A stretch of DNA of 64,000 nucleotides. Origin: Clostridiales bacterium. GTDB taxonomy: Bacteria; Bacillota; Clostridia; Christensenellales; Borkfalkiaceae. Below, in pieces: positions 40,001 through 48,869 of the stretch (position 1 is the stretch's first letter; every line of letters begins with the position of its first letter). The notes beneath the pieces are model-generated. The model searched no databases. It was not told the DNA's origin and saw only the letters and a list, made by a program, of their open reading frames with translations. Location of the stretch: the NCBI GenBank assembly GCA_003538975.1, contig DPQQ01000003.1:1-64000 (forward strand), written 5' to 3'. The translations under genes were made by a program, and so were the position numbers.

Positions 40001-43000
40001 GTAGCCTTCCGCGGGAGCTACGGTAACGGTAGTGTTTCCGCCGAGATGATAATCTACGACAGCCGTTCCGTTTTCGTCTGCGGTTACTTCGATATTAGCG
40101 TTTGCGGTTTCGGTAACGTATTCGTTCCACTGAGCCTGCGTATAGAACTTAACGTCGGTAAGTTTAATCGCGACAGCCGATCTGATACCGGTGATAGCGG
40201 TAGGAACGTTATTAGCATCCGTGTAAGTTACGGACTTGGAATTATACATGACTCCGTCTGCGCCTACGGTTAAGTAGTTGCCGGTGTTGCCCGCAAGATA
40301 GAGAGCGAATTTAGCTCCGCCGTTTTCGTATACGGCAGTCTTGTAGTTGTCTGCAAACGGCTGCGTACCCCAGTCGTATCTGAATCTGTAGCCGAGATAG
40401 TCTTTCATCTGGTGAACGATTTCAGCACCGTCGGTCTTATCGAAAGTCATCCATGCGCCGTCTGCATCCTTGGTTCCGACAAACGTCTTGTCGAGGATCT
40501 GCATGTTATAGGTCATAGCGACGATCTTTTCTTCCGAAGAGATGCTGAAGTTGTTGCATCCCGCCTGGTTGCTGGCGATGGGATAAACAACGATGGATTT
40601 TTCGGATTCGTACTTGGTAAGATCCGCATATCTCGAACCGGTTAAGGTTACGCCGTCAACGGTTGCGTTGCTTGCTTCAACCTTGGTGAGACCGTCGAAG
40701 TATGCCGTAGCTCTTTCGCCGTCGTAAACTTTTACGTTCTTGACTTCGTTGTCGCCCGAATGTCTGAATTTGTAGTCCATTGCGGAAACGTCTACGTTGT
40801 TCTTGCCGAGATATCCGAAGAGCGAGTACGTTCCGTCGATGTTGCCGATATATACGTCGGTCTTGGCGTTACCGTCGGTGATAACCGTTCTTAAAAGTAC
40901 GGTCGTCCAGTTTTTGGTAGTTCTTACAGCGTGGTCGCCGTTCTTGTTGCCGCCGAGCTGGAACTGTGAACCGTTCTGATTGGGAAGCCAGTCTATTCTA
41001 TAGCCAACGCCGTTGATAACGCTCGAGTTGTTGGGAATAGTATGAGCGGAATCTACGTTGCCGTCATTGTTATAAGGTTCTACGAAAAGGTCAGACCACG
41101 AAGAGTTTCCGTCGTACTGCGCTCTGATATCGAATACCATTACGTTGTTCGTCATATCGATGTCGGCAATGGTAACGCTCGATTCTCCGGAGGTTGTGTA
41201 AGATAAACCGGTTTCGTTATAATTTACGGTTGCATTGTCGCTCGTTTTTACGATTGCTCTCGTAAATTCAAGCGAAGTGCTTTCAACCGCGCCGCCATTA
41301 ACAACTACGGTTAAGCCGTTTACGGTGTAAGTGCCGTCCGAAAGCGAAATCGTTACCTTTCCGTTCGCTACGATAGCGTTTTTAACAATGCTGCCGCTTA
41401 CGAAGGAAAGTTCGGTTCCGTCGGGAAGGTTGTAATATGCCTTTTCATAAGCGAACTTATGAGTTGTGGTAAACGTTAATTCGGTTGCAAGCGTTTCTGC
41501 GGTAACTACAACGTTATAGGTACCCATATAGCCGGTAGCCGTGAACTTGTAAGTTCCGTCTTCGCCTGCGGTAAGAGCCGTGCCGTTTACGGTTACCGAA
41601 GCTATCTGATGAGTAGCGGAATCCTTTACTGCAGCGGTAACGGTTACTTCTTCACCCTTTTCGATGCCGGCGGTCTTGGAAATGGTTGCATTTACGACTG
41701 CCTGATCGTATCCGAGAGCAGCGGTGTTCTTTAAGATTTCGTCCGCTCTTGCGCCGTCGTATACCTTGATATCCGACCAGGTGATGATTGCGGAGTGTTC
41801 GCCCTGAGTGAAGATGATCGAAGTAAGTTCGCCTTCGCCCTGGTCTTCATAATCGGCAAGAAGCGTCCATACACCGTTTACTTTGTAGTAAAGCTGGATA
41901 GCTCTGCCTTCGAAAATCGCCATGAAGGTTGTCGGTTCGGAGTGCTTTACATTGACGGTCCATTTATTGTTAGGAGCGTCGTAATAACCGGTCTTATCGT
42001 TCCAGTGTCCCTGGTTGATAGCATATAAGTGTCTGTTGGTTCCGATAGTAGCGTAGCACTGTCTTTCACTGCCCATGCCGAGCGTGTAGATAAGTACCGT
42101 CTTGCCCGAGAAATCAACGTTGTTTTCAATCTTCCACTGGTTGTTGTCGAGACCTACGTTCTTATTTTCTTTTACGGTCGTCTGTAAGGTTGCGCCCGTT
42201 TCGGAAGTGCCGTCGCCGGTGAGTACCGCGGTTACGGTTTCGTCTACGTCGTTGAACAGCTTTCTTAAAAGAACAACGTCGGTAATCGAAGCCTGACCGT
42301 TTTCTACGGTAACGGGAGTTGCGTTCGCACAGCCCTTGGCGGTTAACGTGTAAGTGCCGTCAACTATTTTGACGGTAACCTGACCATTGGTTACGAGTCC
42401 GGTATAAGTGTTGCCTTCCGCGTCGGTAAGAATGATTTCCGATCCGTCCGCAGAGTAAGCTTTTGCTTCGTAAGCGAATTTACGCGTTACGTTTAAGGTG
42501 ATCGTCTGATTGATTGCCGTTCTGAAAGTTGCCTTTACGGTAACTTTGGTTCCGGTAACTTTTGCGGTTACGACGTTATTTTCAACGCGAGCCGCATATT
42601 CTACGCCGTCTACAAGGAGCGAAGCGAGTTCGTATCCTTCTTCCGGAGTAACGTTTATGGTTACGGTGTCATACATTTTGCCGACAGCGGTTACGGAACC
42701 GTGAGCGCCCGATTCGGTTTCGTCGATTACGGTAAGAGAACCGTTGATCGATTCGCCTGCGTAAACTTTCCACTGATCGAACTTAGCGTCGCACTGATAG
42801 TAAAAGCCTAACTTCGTCTCGCCTGCGGTTGCCCATTTGTCTATGGTCTTAACCATTCCGCCGTCGAGCATAACGAGTTCGCCTGCGTCGTTTTCAAGAA
42901 GCGGGGTTACAACGTTGCCTTTTACGTACATACCTACGTTAAGACCTACGGTCATGTACTTTTCAAGCTGAGCGGACGAAAGTTTTATACTCGTCCAGCC

Positions 43001-44164
43001 GAAGTCGTTGCCGTTCCATCTGAAGAATACGCCGTCCGAGCCCCATCCCTTCTGGAATGCGAGTTCGATCTTATAGCCGTTTCTCGTAGCGGAAAGACCG
43101 TTGTATGCGGTTTCGGTACCGCCCTGTCCCTGCGGGAGATAGTTTGTTTCGTTAGCGTAGTTCTTGTTCCAGCCTTCGCTGCCTTCTTCGTGAGCAAGGT
43201 GCGGAGCGTATAACTTGGCGGTGAGAATGTAGTCTTCGCCTGCCGCTACGGGAGTATTGTTGTAAAGCTGCGAGCTGCCGTTGTTCCAGCCGTGTTCGGT
43301 GAACGCATAGCCGTCGTTATAAGCTTTTACGCCTACGTCGTACGGAGTTATGGCAAATTCGCCTTTGCTCTTGTCGTAATAGCCGTCTTTATCGAATCTT
43401 CTCCAGCTCTGGCAGGCCGTCCAATAATAATCGCCTTCAAGAACGCCGAGCATGTTGATGTAACCGCTTCTCGAAGTGGACGTAGCCGAAGCCATATACT
43501 GGATAGCCGCGTTGAATACGATAGAGTCGCATTTACCGCCGAGTACGTACCAGGGAATCATTACTTCGTCTTCGTATCCGTTGTTTTCGGGGTTGTTGAC
43601 GTAAGTAGTGTTGCCGTTCTTATCGAGCCAGCGGCCCGCCACGTCTACGTAAGCGTTGCTGCCCGCATAGCCGTCGTGACCGTTGAATTTGATATACTTG
43701 GACGTATGGTAAGCGCCGTTTGCGAAGAATTCCATTTCCCACTGGTTGCCTGCCGCAGTCGTAGCTTTGCCGTTCGCGATATAAATTTCGATACCGGAGT
43801 TGGCATAGTTGCCTCTGCCTGCGTCGTAGTAAGCTGGCGCGCCCGTTACTCTGTATGCCATAACAACGCCTTCTTCGGTAAATCTCGACCAGATTTCGAT
43901 ATGATGATCGTATCCGGAAATAGGAATGGTTTCTTCCCATTTGTTCTGTTTTTCCCATTCGGCTTCCGTTATGGTGCCGTCGATGGTAACTACCGTACCG
44001 TCCTGAAGGTCGGTATAAGTGTTATGCTGTTTTTCTATTTTGCTCGGATAGTCGGGTATTTTTACCGAATCGCTATCGTTACCCGAACATGCCGCAATGC
44101 AAAGAGAAGCTACGAGCATAACCGCAAATAATACTATAAGCTTAATTTTATTTATTAACTTCAT
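37076..44164 (-). CDS. Giant modular surface lipoprotein with CBM9-like and repeated beta modules
   Basis: 2362 residues. The lipoprotein signal ends SLCIAAC. Residues about 55-270 resemble a CBM9-type carbohydrate-binding domain (TVVTIDGTITEAEW..., YEDEVMIPWYVLGG). From about 500 on, a composite unit recurs about five times. Each has an EGY..L.VNG InlB-B-like repeat (for example TPEEGYELASLLVDG and TPKEGYKVAGVKVNG) and an FAYE/YAYE...DGTELTFTSG...DGTYTV beta-sandwich. A laminin-G/concanavalin-like domain closes each unit, often ending VKVYDGERA. It has no sortase motif and no catalytic module that I recognise. It follows the GH43 gene by 20 nt, so it probably binds the same plant glycan. AAAGGGGGA precedes the ATG. 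Confidence 0.82.
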   Translation of the reverse strand: MKLINKIKLIVLFAVMLVASLCIAACSGNDSDSVKIPDYPSKIEKQHNTYTDLQDGTVVTIDGTITEAEWEKQNKWEETIPISGYDHHIEIWSRFTEEGVVMAYRVTGAPAYYDAGRGNYANSGIEIYIANGKATTAAGNQWEMEFFANGAYHTSKYIKFNGHDGYAGSNAYVDVAGRWLDKNGNTTYVNNPENNGYEDEVMIPWYVLGGKCDSIVFNAAIQYMASATSTSRSGYINMLGVLEGDYYWTACQSWRRFDKDGYYDKSKGEFAITPYDVGVKAYNDGYAFTEHGWNNGSSQLYNNTPVAAGEDYILTAKLYAPHLAHEEGSEGWNKNYANETNYLPQGQGGTETAYNGLSATRNGYKIELAFQKGWGSDGVFFRWNGNDFGWTSIKLSSAQLEKYMTVGLNVGMYVKGNVVTPLLENDAGELVMLDGGMVKTIDKWATAGETKLGFYYQCDAKFDQWKVYAGESINGSLTVIDETESGAHGSVTAVGKMYDTVTINVTPEEGYELASLLVDGVEYAARVENNVVTAKVTGTKVTVKATFRTAINQTITLNVTRKFAYEAKAYSADGSEIILTDAEGNTYTGLVTNGQVTVKIVDGTYTLTAKGCANATPVTVENGQASITDVVLLRKLFNDVDETVTAVLTGDGTSETGATLQTTVKENKNVGLDNNQWKIENNVDFSGKTVLIYTLGMGSERQCYATIGTNRHLYAINQGHWNDKTGYYDAPNNKWTVNVKHSEPTTFMAIFEGRAIQLYYKVNGVWTLLADYEDQGEGELTSIIFTQGEHSAIITWSDIKVYDGARADEILKNTAALGYDQAVVNATISKTAGIEKGEEVTVTAAVKDSATHQIASVTVNGTALTAGEDGTYKFTATGYMGTYNVVVTAETLATELTFTTTHKFAYEKAYYNLPDGTELSFVSGSIVKNAIVANGKVTISLSDGTYTVNGLTVVVNGGAVESTSLEFTRAIVKTSDNATVNYNETGLSYTTSGESSVTIADIDMTNNVMVFDIRAQYDGNSSWSDLFVEPYNNDGNVDSAHTIPNNSSVINGVGYRIDWLPNQNGSQFQLGGNKNGDHAVRTTKNWTTVLLRTVITDGNAKTDVYIGNIDGTYSLFGYLGKNNVDVSAMDYKFRHSGDNEVKNVKVYDGERATAYFDGLTKVEASNATVDGVTLTGSRYADLTKYESEKSIVVYPIASNQAGCNNFSISSEEKIVAMTYNMQILDKTFVGTKDADGAWMTFDKTDGAEIVHQMKDYLGYRFRYDWGTQPFADNYKTAVYENGGAKFALYLAGNTGNYLTVGADGVMYNSKSVTYTDANNVPTAITGIRSAVAIKLTDVKFYTQAQWNEYVTETANANIEVTADENGTAVVDYHLGGNTTVTVAPAEGYVLETLKVNGEDVTAKISESVYTAEKYGKLGIKVEATFKLKPAEKYNVTLNVTVHNTAKTASALTGEATLTGANGTYKATAANGKLEFKDVVKGEYKLQVEGYTETTIVVDKAVNSELELYFVTSGATTVKNEANDAVYTLNNNGDKITLPANAKAVSFRIKVVNYTVASNADNCGLHVNTNVPSNEAGNAPELWLKDGTFKARICWAANAPFSNYQLAKLTGDGLLLVLEIKDGKIWYYAESYDGNLILMANKVPEKNTVPTNFTDITLRDITGGVIVSELTVSDTVDNGRVVVETTAEATMASDKTALKNGETATVTVTPKEGYKVAGVKVNGEYVAATVNEAGVATVTIKGQYGVIYYVSAVVTAVAEGTAKTYTVAHGYAYETPYALADGTLVTFVSEAGTYQGIVNGGKLTVTAPAGTYTAVLANHTSLSVEITEAAEEGSLTFIRTIIKDTSATDLTALDNGKDGATVSNKNNQLGNPPKSYIQIGDNISGKTVYTMTLKVPSLGWGSCPRLWFFDEADSYSYSEIENIVNVVISGSIEFNPQNSNTAKVASTSVDILVIVEGTKVNVYVKASSAAEYVHVNAKGGATDYTLNLPSNVKFMAIGATDGFKTWDMANIKAYDGERVENVLAITASVAADSSEQAEVVLSKTTAIAKGEEVTATVTLKDSENYQIVSVSVNGTVLTGEAGVYKFNADSYATNYVVKVVTEATAHEVAATAQYKYAYESDLYNMADGTELTFTSGSIQKTATVKDGKLTIALSNGEYTVSGDRIQSFALVVTDEITTAKLEAKRLTLVATDESKMTITEDENGATVTFNGKTFKSAYALLPTISGKTVIKGTYVGAGSWDDSLDFLNADKTQNDYLLNIGSWGEEGNYTVDLKWLNASDTTTGTANKESGVFQVKFAIVIDGNSITGYSSVLKADGTWEEYKTKTGLTAKTLLFGFASGGTGACSFKNVTIAALTGDFNPND

Positions 44165-44184
44165 AATATATATCCCCCTTTGCC

Positions 44185-46416
44185 TCAGTTAGCCTTGGGT
44201 ACGCCCAAGACGTATATTTCGGAAATTCCGAGCGCGGCGGTGCCGTTTGCTTTGTTTTCCTGATATGCGGGATTGTTGACGTCGGGCGATACGGTGATGG
44301 TGATCTTCTTAACGCCCATTTCGTTGAACGCCGCTACTGCGGAGCCGCCCGGTCTCATAGCGCTGCCGTTGGAATAACGATTCCAGTAGAACTGAAGATT
44401 GTCTATAACCGCGGTGAATTCGGTATCGTTAAGTTTAGCTTCCATTTCGATCTTGGTTATAGAGTCGAAAGTATCGGCGTAGTTTTTGCTGTTATAAATC
44501 ATTATAGCGGCAATATTTCTGTATTCGCCGAAGTCGAGCGTTATCTTTACGGTTTCCTTCTTGGTGGTGAATTCGTGTACGAAAGGCGCAACTGCCGGAA
44601 CGTGCATCGAAAGTATACCGTCGGTAAGATACTTAACCGTATTGTTGCCTGCGTCGTCGGTCGTTACCGTAGCGTCGCCGGAAATAATGTCGTATTTGGT
44701 TGTGCCGGTGCCGTAGAACTTAGGCTGAATAGCCGTCGTCGGACCGTTGGTGTACATTACGTACATGCCCTGATCGTTCTTTATGAAGAGCAATCTGTCT
44801 GCGTTTGCGCCTCTGTCGTGTACGCTTACTTCACGATTTTTATGTTTGTGGTAAACGTTTATGACTTCGTCGCCGCATTTAACGAAACTGTGATGTCCCG
44901 GGCCGGATACGTTGTCGGTGGTTCTGCCGCCGTCTGCGGTAAGCATTACGCCGCCTTCCGCAAGGTCGAGTTTTCTGAACGGACCCATGGGGCTGTACGC
45001 AACAGCCTGAACGAGCGAGTAGTTGGAAGTCGTGTATCCCGCTACCGAGAACGTAAGATAATAAAGACCTGTTTCTTCGTTATACCAGCAGAAAGGTCCT
45101 TCGTTAACGTCGCCCTGTCCGCCGTTAATGGGAGCTTCTCTGTTTTCGCCGTCCGCCGCTTTGAAAGTTGCGAGAGCGGTTTCTTTATAACCTTTTACAT
45201 AATCTTCCGCCTTGAAAGCCGCTGCCTGCTGATTATAAACATCTGCAGCCTGAGCGGAAAGCATGTTGTAGTGGGTTCTGGTAATTCTCGTAACCGTCGA
45301 ATAGTCGGGCTGCGACCAGTCGTGATTAAGGAATTTGATTACGTAAATATTCTGTCCCTGGAAGAGCTTCATCGTCGGATTAAGCGGATCGAATTCGTCT
45401 CTTTCCGGAATGAACGACCAGTACATATAGTAGTCGCCGGTTATGGGATCTACAAACGGGCTCATGTCGATATTACAGTTGATAACGTCTCTGCTCTCGT
45501 CTACCTGCATTAAGTCTGCATAAGAGTTGAGAACGGTTCCGTCGTAAGTTTCGCCTACCACGGTGTTGTCGTGATCGGTACCGATATTAGCGGCGTTTTC
45601 GGGATTGTTTCTGCTGTGATCCCACTGGAATTTAAGCGAAGCGCGAAGAGCCGCCGTATTAAGCCACGGATCCATGGTCGTTACGCTGTCGGTACCTCTG
45701 ATGATATACTTTTCGCCGGAGTAGCTCTTAATATCCTCTTTGGTAGCGATTTCGTCCGCATAGTCGGTGTACTTTGCGAAGTTAACGCCTTCCGCATAGT
45801 TAACGCCCGCGATGGTAGCGCCCGTTTCGACGCCGGTCCACTGCTGATAGGGGCCGTAAGGACAGGTGGATACCGCAAGACCGATATCGTAATCTGCCTG
45901 TTTTACCTTAGAGATCGCCGTAGACGAATAGTAGAAGAAGTATACGCCGGTGGACGTTTCGCTCTTTTCAAGACCGTACTGTTCGGGATCTGCGTTTTTG
46001 TCCCAGACGATTTCGGGCGCCCATGTGTTGTTGTATTCCCAGGATTCGGTCGTGTAAGTGTAGATGCCCGCTTTGGGTTCCCAGCTTACAAGGTCCTTAC
46101 TGAAAAACATGTTGAAGATGCCTACGCCGGTCGTTCCGATAAGGAAATACGTTCCGTAATTTTCTTCGTCGGTTTCGTCTTCGCAACGGAAAGCGAACGG
46201 GTCTGCACATGTGTCCATGACGTCGTTACGGTAGAAGATGTCTTTTCTGTAATTGCTGTCGACTTCGCTGCCGTCTTCGACTACGCCTATCTGGTTGGAA
46301 TAGGTTTTGCCTTCTTCGAGAGTGACGGTGGTGCCGGAGCTGCCTTTGTTACAGCCGAACATCATTACCGAGGCGGTCATGAGTACTGCCAAGATAATCG
46401 TTATAAGTTTTTTCAT
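44185..46416 (-). CDS. GH43-type glycosidase lipoprotein
   Basis: 743 residues. The signal (ILAVLMTASVMMFGC) gives a lipid-anchored extracellular enzyme. The five-bladed propeller of GH43 follows: DTCADPFAF carries the base Asp, NTWAPEIVW follows, the INCNIDMSPFVDPITGDYYMYW segment supplies the middle Asp, and NEGPFCWYNEETGLYYLTFS holds the acid Glu. HHSFVKCGDEVINVYH ends the core. The last 150 residues form a beta module with DFGEYRNIAAIMIYNSKN, like discoidin/F5-8C carbohydrate-binding domains. Activity on arabinan or xylan side chains is likely, but the linkage is unknown. AGGAGGAG precedes the ATG. Confidence 0.88.
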   Translation of the reverse strand: MKKLITIILAVLMTASVMMFGCNKGSSGTTVTLEEGKTYSNQIGVVEDGSEVDSNYRKDIFYRNDVMDTCADPFAFRCEDETDEENYGTYFLIGTTGVGIFNMFFSKDLVSWEPKAGIYTYTTESWEYNNTWAPEIVWDKNADPEQYGLEKSETSTGVYFFYYSSTAISKVKQADYDIGLAVSTCPYGPYQQWTGVETGATIAGVNYAEGVNFAKYTDYADEIATKEDIKSYSGEKYIIRGTDSVTTMDPWLNTAALRASLKFQWDHSRNNPENAANIGTDHDNTVVGETYDGTVLNSYADLMQVDESRDVINCNIDMSPFVDPITGDYYMYWSFIPERDEFDPLNPTMKLFQGQNIYVIKFLNHDWSQPDYSTVTRITRTHYNMLSAQAADVYNQQAAAFKAEDYVKGYKETALATFKAADGENREAPINGGQGDVNEGPFCWYNEETGLYYLTFSVAGYTTSNYSLVQAVAYSPMGPFRKLDLAEGGVMLTADGGRTTDNVSGPGHHSFVKCGDEVINVYHKHKNREVSVHDRGANADRLLFIKNDQGMYVMYTNGPTTAIQPKFYGTGTTKYDIISGDATVTTDDAGNNTVKYLTDGILSMHVPAVAPFVHEFTTKKETVKITLDFGEYRNIAAIMIYNSKNYADTFDSITKIEMEAKLNDTEFTAVIDNLQFYWNRYSNGSAMRPGGSAVAAFNEMGVKKITITVSPDVNNPAYQENKANGTAALGISEIYVLGVPKAN

Positions 46417-46723
46417 TCTTTTCTCTCCTCCTGATTTTTTTGAAAAAACATTTATTTTTATGCCCGTTTTTTACCGGAACGCCGGATTCAGGTATTTTCC
46501 GGCTTCAGCCGCATTCTGCGGTAATCTCGGGATATAAACGGACAATTAAACCGAATTTTTGATTTTCTTCGTGATTTAATCGTTTTATATGCGTTTTATC
46601 TGCTTTGTTTTTCGATTTTACTTTCTTTATTTTAATGTTTGTTCGTTTTGCATATTATAAATATTTAATATTTAAACCCTGTTTTCGGGCGCAAAAACCC
46701 ATTAAATTTCATTAAGCATAAAT

Positions 46724-46751
46724 ATTATAACATAAAAAAAAATTAAATCAA
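46724..46751 (-). promoter_or_regulatory. Promoter candidate for the GH43 operon
   Basis: Minus strand TTGATT (46746-46751), 16 nt, TATAAT (46724-46729). This would give a 5' leader of about 300 nt with a GCCGGA/TCCGGC hairpin near 46480. No known riboswitch was recognised in it. Confidence 0.45.
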
Positions 46752-47184
46752 GACTTTTTGAAAAAATTTTTATATATTTTTATTTATTTATAGCGTAAAA
46801 ATGAAAATTATTTTCTTTATTATAAAAAGTTCGTTTCGTTTATTCGGCTTTTAATATTTTACCATTTTAACGACTTTACTTAATATTTACGATATTTTGC
46901 ACTTTTCTAGTTAATTTTTTGATTTTTATGTTTTTTAAGTCCTTTTGTTAAACTTTTTCACATATTTTTAACTTACAGCCTCTTACAAGCTGCAAAAGGT
47001 AAACAAAATTTTCATTTTTGGCAAATTTTTCATTACAATTCGCAGGTTGTCGGTCCCTTGTCTCACTTTTTTTGCAAAATCCTCTTTTAAGCTTGGCTGT
47101 TATCAACTTTATCGGAGCCGTCGCATATACTATTTTGTGCTTTAATTTTTCGATTATTTATTATTTTGTTTTATGAGGTTTTTT
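46752..47184. other. AT-rich intergenic gap before dapA
   Basis: Very AT-rich sequence between the divergent GH43 and dap operons. I see no ORF, tRNA, hairpin terminator or riboswitch. A TATACT near 47128 might be a dapA -10 box but no good -35 is spaced from it. One TTATCAACT DnaA-box-like word lies near 47100. GAGG sits 7 nt before the dapA ATG. Confidence 0.5.
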
Positions 47185-48150
47185 ATGAAATTTTCGGGAG
47201 TGTTTACGGCGATAACCACGCCGTTTTCAAACGGAAAAATCGACGAAAAGGCTTTTGGTGGTTCGGTAAAACGTCAGATTTTATCGGGTGCGGACGGAAT
47301 AGTCGTCGGCTCCACCACCGGCGAAGGCGGGTTTTTAACTACGGACGATAAACTGCTTTTATTAAAAACGGCCGCGTCCGCAAAAGACGCGCTGTTTTCG
47401 AGCCAGGCGGCGAAAAGATTTTCGATACTTGCCGGCGTTTCCGGAATGAAAACCGAAACCGCTGTAAACGAAGCGAAAGCTCTTACTTCATTAAACCGCG
47501 GAATAGAAGTCGACGGGATTTTAGTTCTCTCGCCCTACTACCAGAAGTGCACCGAGCTCGGCGCGATAAAGCATTTTTACGCTGTTGCGGACGCTTCCGA
47601 AGCTCCCGTTATCGTCTACAACGTTCCAGGACGAACCGGCTATGACCTTCCCGTCCCGGCGATAAAAGAACTTATTAAGCATAAAAACATCGTCGGAATA
47701 AAGGAAGCGAGCGGGGACCTTAACAAAATTATGGAGATAACTTCGACAGCGGGCGATGAGTTTTCGGTTCTTTGCGGTTCGGACGAACTGTTTCTGCCAG
47801 AGCTTTCGATCGGCGCAGCGGGTTGCGTTTCCGTCTTATCGAACGTTGCTCCGAAACTCGTAAAAGCTATATATGAAAGTTATGTTTCGGGCGAAACGGT
47901 ATCGGCGAAAGCACTCCATTTATTCTCTCTTCCGCTCATAAAAGCGTTATTCTCGGACGTGAATCCGGTTCCCGTAAAACGCGCTTTGAGTTTTATCGCG
48001 GGATACAGCGACGAAGTAACCGCGCCTTTAACCGAGCTTGCCGCAGACAAAAAAAGAGCTCTTATAAAAACGCTCGGGGAATTTATCAAAAAAGAACCCG
48101 AACTTTTAGGCGGAAGAAGAGAAATACTAAAATCTGATTCGACGGAGTAA
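47185..48150 (+). CDS. dapA: 4-hydroxy-tetrahydrodipicolinate synthase
   Basis: 321 residues. It condenses pyruvate with aspartate semialdehyde, the first committed step toward DAP and lysine. Motifs are FSGVFTAITTPF, VVGSTTGEGGFLT (the Thr-Thr-Gly-Glu site), YNVPGRTGYDL (catalytic Tyr and Arg) and NIVGIKEASGDL (Schiff-base Lys). The length is slightly above the usual 290-300. I use the ATG at 47185, preceded by GAGG, rather than an in-frame ATG 12 nt earlier. It is the first gene of dapA-dapB-dapF-dapL; dapB follows after 3 nt. Confidence 0.94.
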   Translation: MKFSGVFTAITTPFSNGKIDEKAFGGSVKRQILSGADGIVVGSTTGEGGFLTTDDKLLLLKTAASAKDALFSSQAAKRFSILAGVSGMKTETAVNEAKALTSLNRGIEVDGILVLSPYYQKCTELGAIKHFYAVADASEAPVIVYNVPGRTGYDLPVPAIKELIKHKNIVGIKEASGDLNKIMEITSTAGDEFSVLCGSDELFLPELSIGAAGCVSVLSNVAPKLVKAIYESYVSGETVSAKALHLFSLPLIKALFSDVNPVPVKRALSFIAGYSDEVTAPLTELAADKKRALIKTLGEFIKKEPELLGGRREILKSDSTE

Positions 48151-48153
48151 AAA

Positions 48154-48867
48154 ATGGACGTTCTGATCAACGGTTTTTTGGGAATAAACGGCTTCGGGCT
48201 GACGAAGACCTGCCTTTTATCGGACGGAATCGCGGCGGTCGGCGGAGCCGATACCGCGCTCAAAAAAAGCGATCTTAAAAAAGAATACATACGCGATATG
48301 TCCGAAGCGGTTAACGGACTTAACTTCATCGACGGTCGTTACGACGTTCTGATAGATTTTTCTTCGCCGAAAGCTACGCCTTATATTTCGGAATACGTCT
48401 CAAAAACCTGCACGCCGGCTCTTATTCTGACTACCGGTCAAAGCGAAAAAAATATTAAATTATTAAAACGCGCGGCAAAAATTGCCCCCGTAGCGGTAGT
48501 AAAAAACGCTTCTGCGGGAATAAACGCCGTAGCTAAAATTCTCAGACCGCTGTCTTTATATCTCGACGGATATAGCGTCGGAATAACCGAAACACACCGC
48601 CGCGGTAAAAAAGACAGTCCGTCGGGAACGGCGCTTTTTCTTAAGGACTGTATTGCCGAATCTGTACCGAATTCTTCGGTAGAAATGAACTCTGTACGGC
48701 TTTTCAACGAGTTCGGCAAGCATGAAATTATTTTCAGAAACGGAGAAGAACAAGTAACCGTCACGCACGAAGTTTTATCCCGTTCCTGCTTTTATTCGGG
48801 CGCGATAAGCATAGCGAAAAAGCTGGTTACGATGCCCGCGGGATTTTATACCGACACGGATTTTTGA
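48154..48867 (+). CDS. dapB: 4-hydroxy-tetrahydrodipicolinate reductase
   Basis: 237 residues, a little short for the family (about 250-270). It should reduce the DapA product with NAD(P)H. A GxxGxxG nucleotide site (GFLGING) opens the protein, DVLIDFSSP follows, and ETHRRGKKDSPSGTA is the catalytic segment. In E.HHxxKxDAPSGTA the first His and the Lys are kept, but the second His is Arg. The segment KDCIAESVPNSSVEM around 48640-48685 is encoded by a copy of the dispersed repeat. It lies inside the dap operon, 3 nt after dapA and 2 nt before dapF. Confidence 0.9.
   Translation: MDVLINGFLGINGFGLTKTCLLSDGIAAVGGADTALKKSDLKKEYIRDMSEAVNGLNFIDGRYDVLIDFSSPKATPYISEYVSKTCTPALILTTGQSEKNIKLLKRAAKIAPVAVVKNASAGINAVAKILRPLSLYLDGYSVGITETHRRGKKDSPSGTALFLKDCIAESVPNSSVEMNSVRLFNEFGKHEIIFRNGEEQVTVTHEVLSRSCFYSGAISIAKKLVTMPAGFYTDTDF
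48648..48668. repeat. Intragenic copy of the dispersed repeat in dapB
   Basis: The opposite strand reads GGTACAGATTCGGCAATACA plus G, differing from the core GGTACGGTTTCGGCAATACA at only two bases. It is read in frame as CIAESVP, nearly the peptide produced by the copy at 3730. Confidence 0.72.
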
Positions 48868-48869
48868 TT

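Noticed and set aside
43292..44131. Long open frame on the + strand opposite the giant lipoprotein gene, with many similar ones at 7-11 kb and 44-46 kb
   Set aside because: These are antisense shadows: no RBS, residue composition typical of reversed Thr/Val/Glu-rich coding, and the minus-strand genes have signals, motifs and operon context.
47096..47110. DnaA-box-like TTATCAACT upstream of dapA
   Set aside because: A single isolated word in an AT-rich gap; no cluster and no replication gene nearby.
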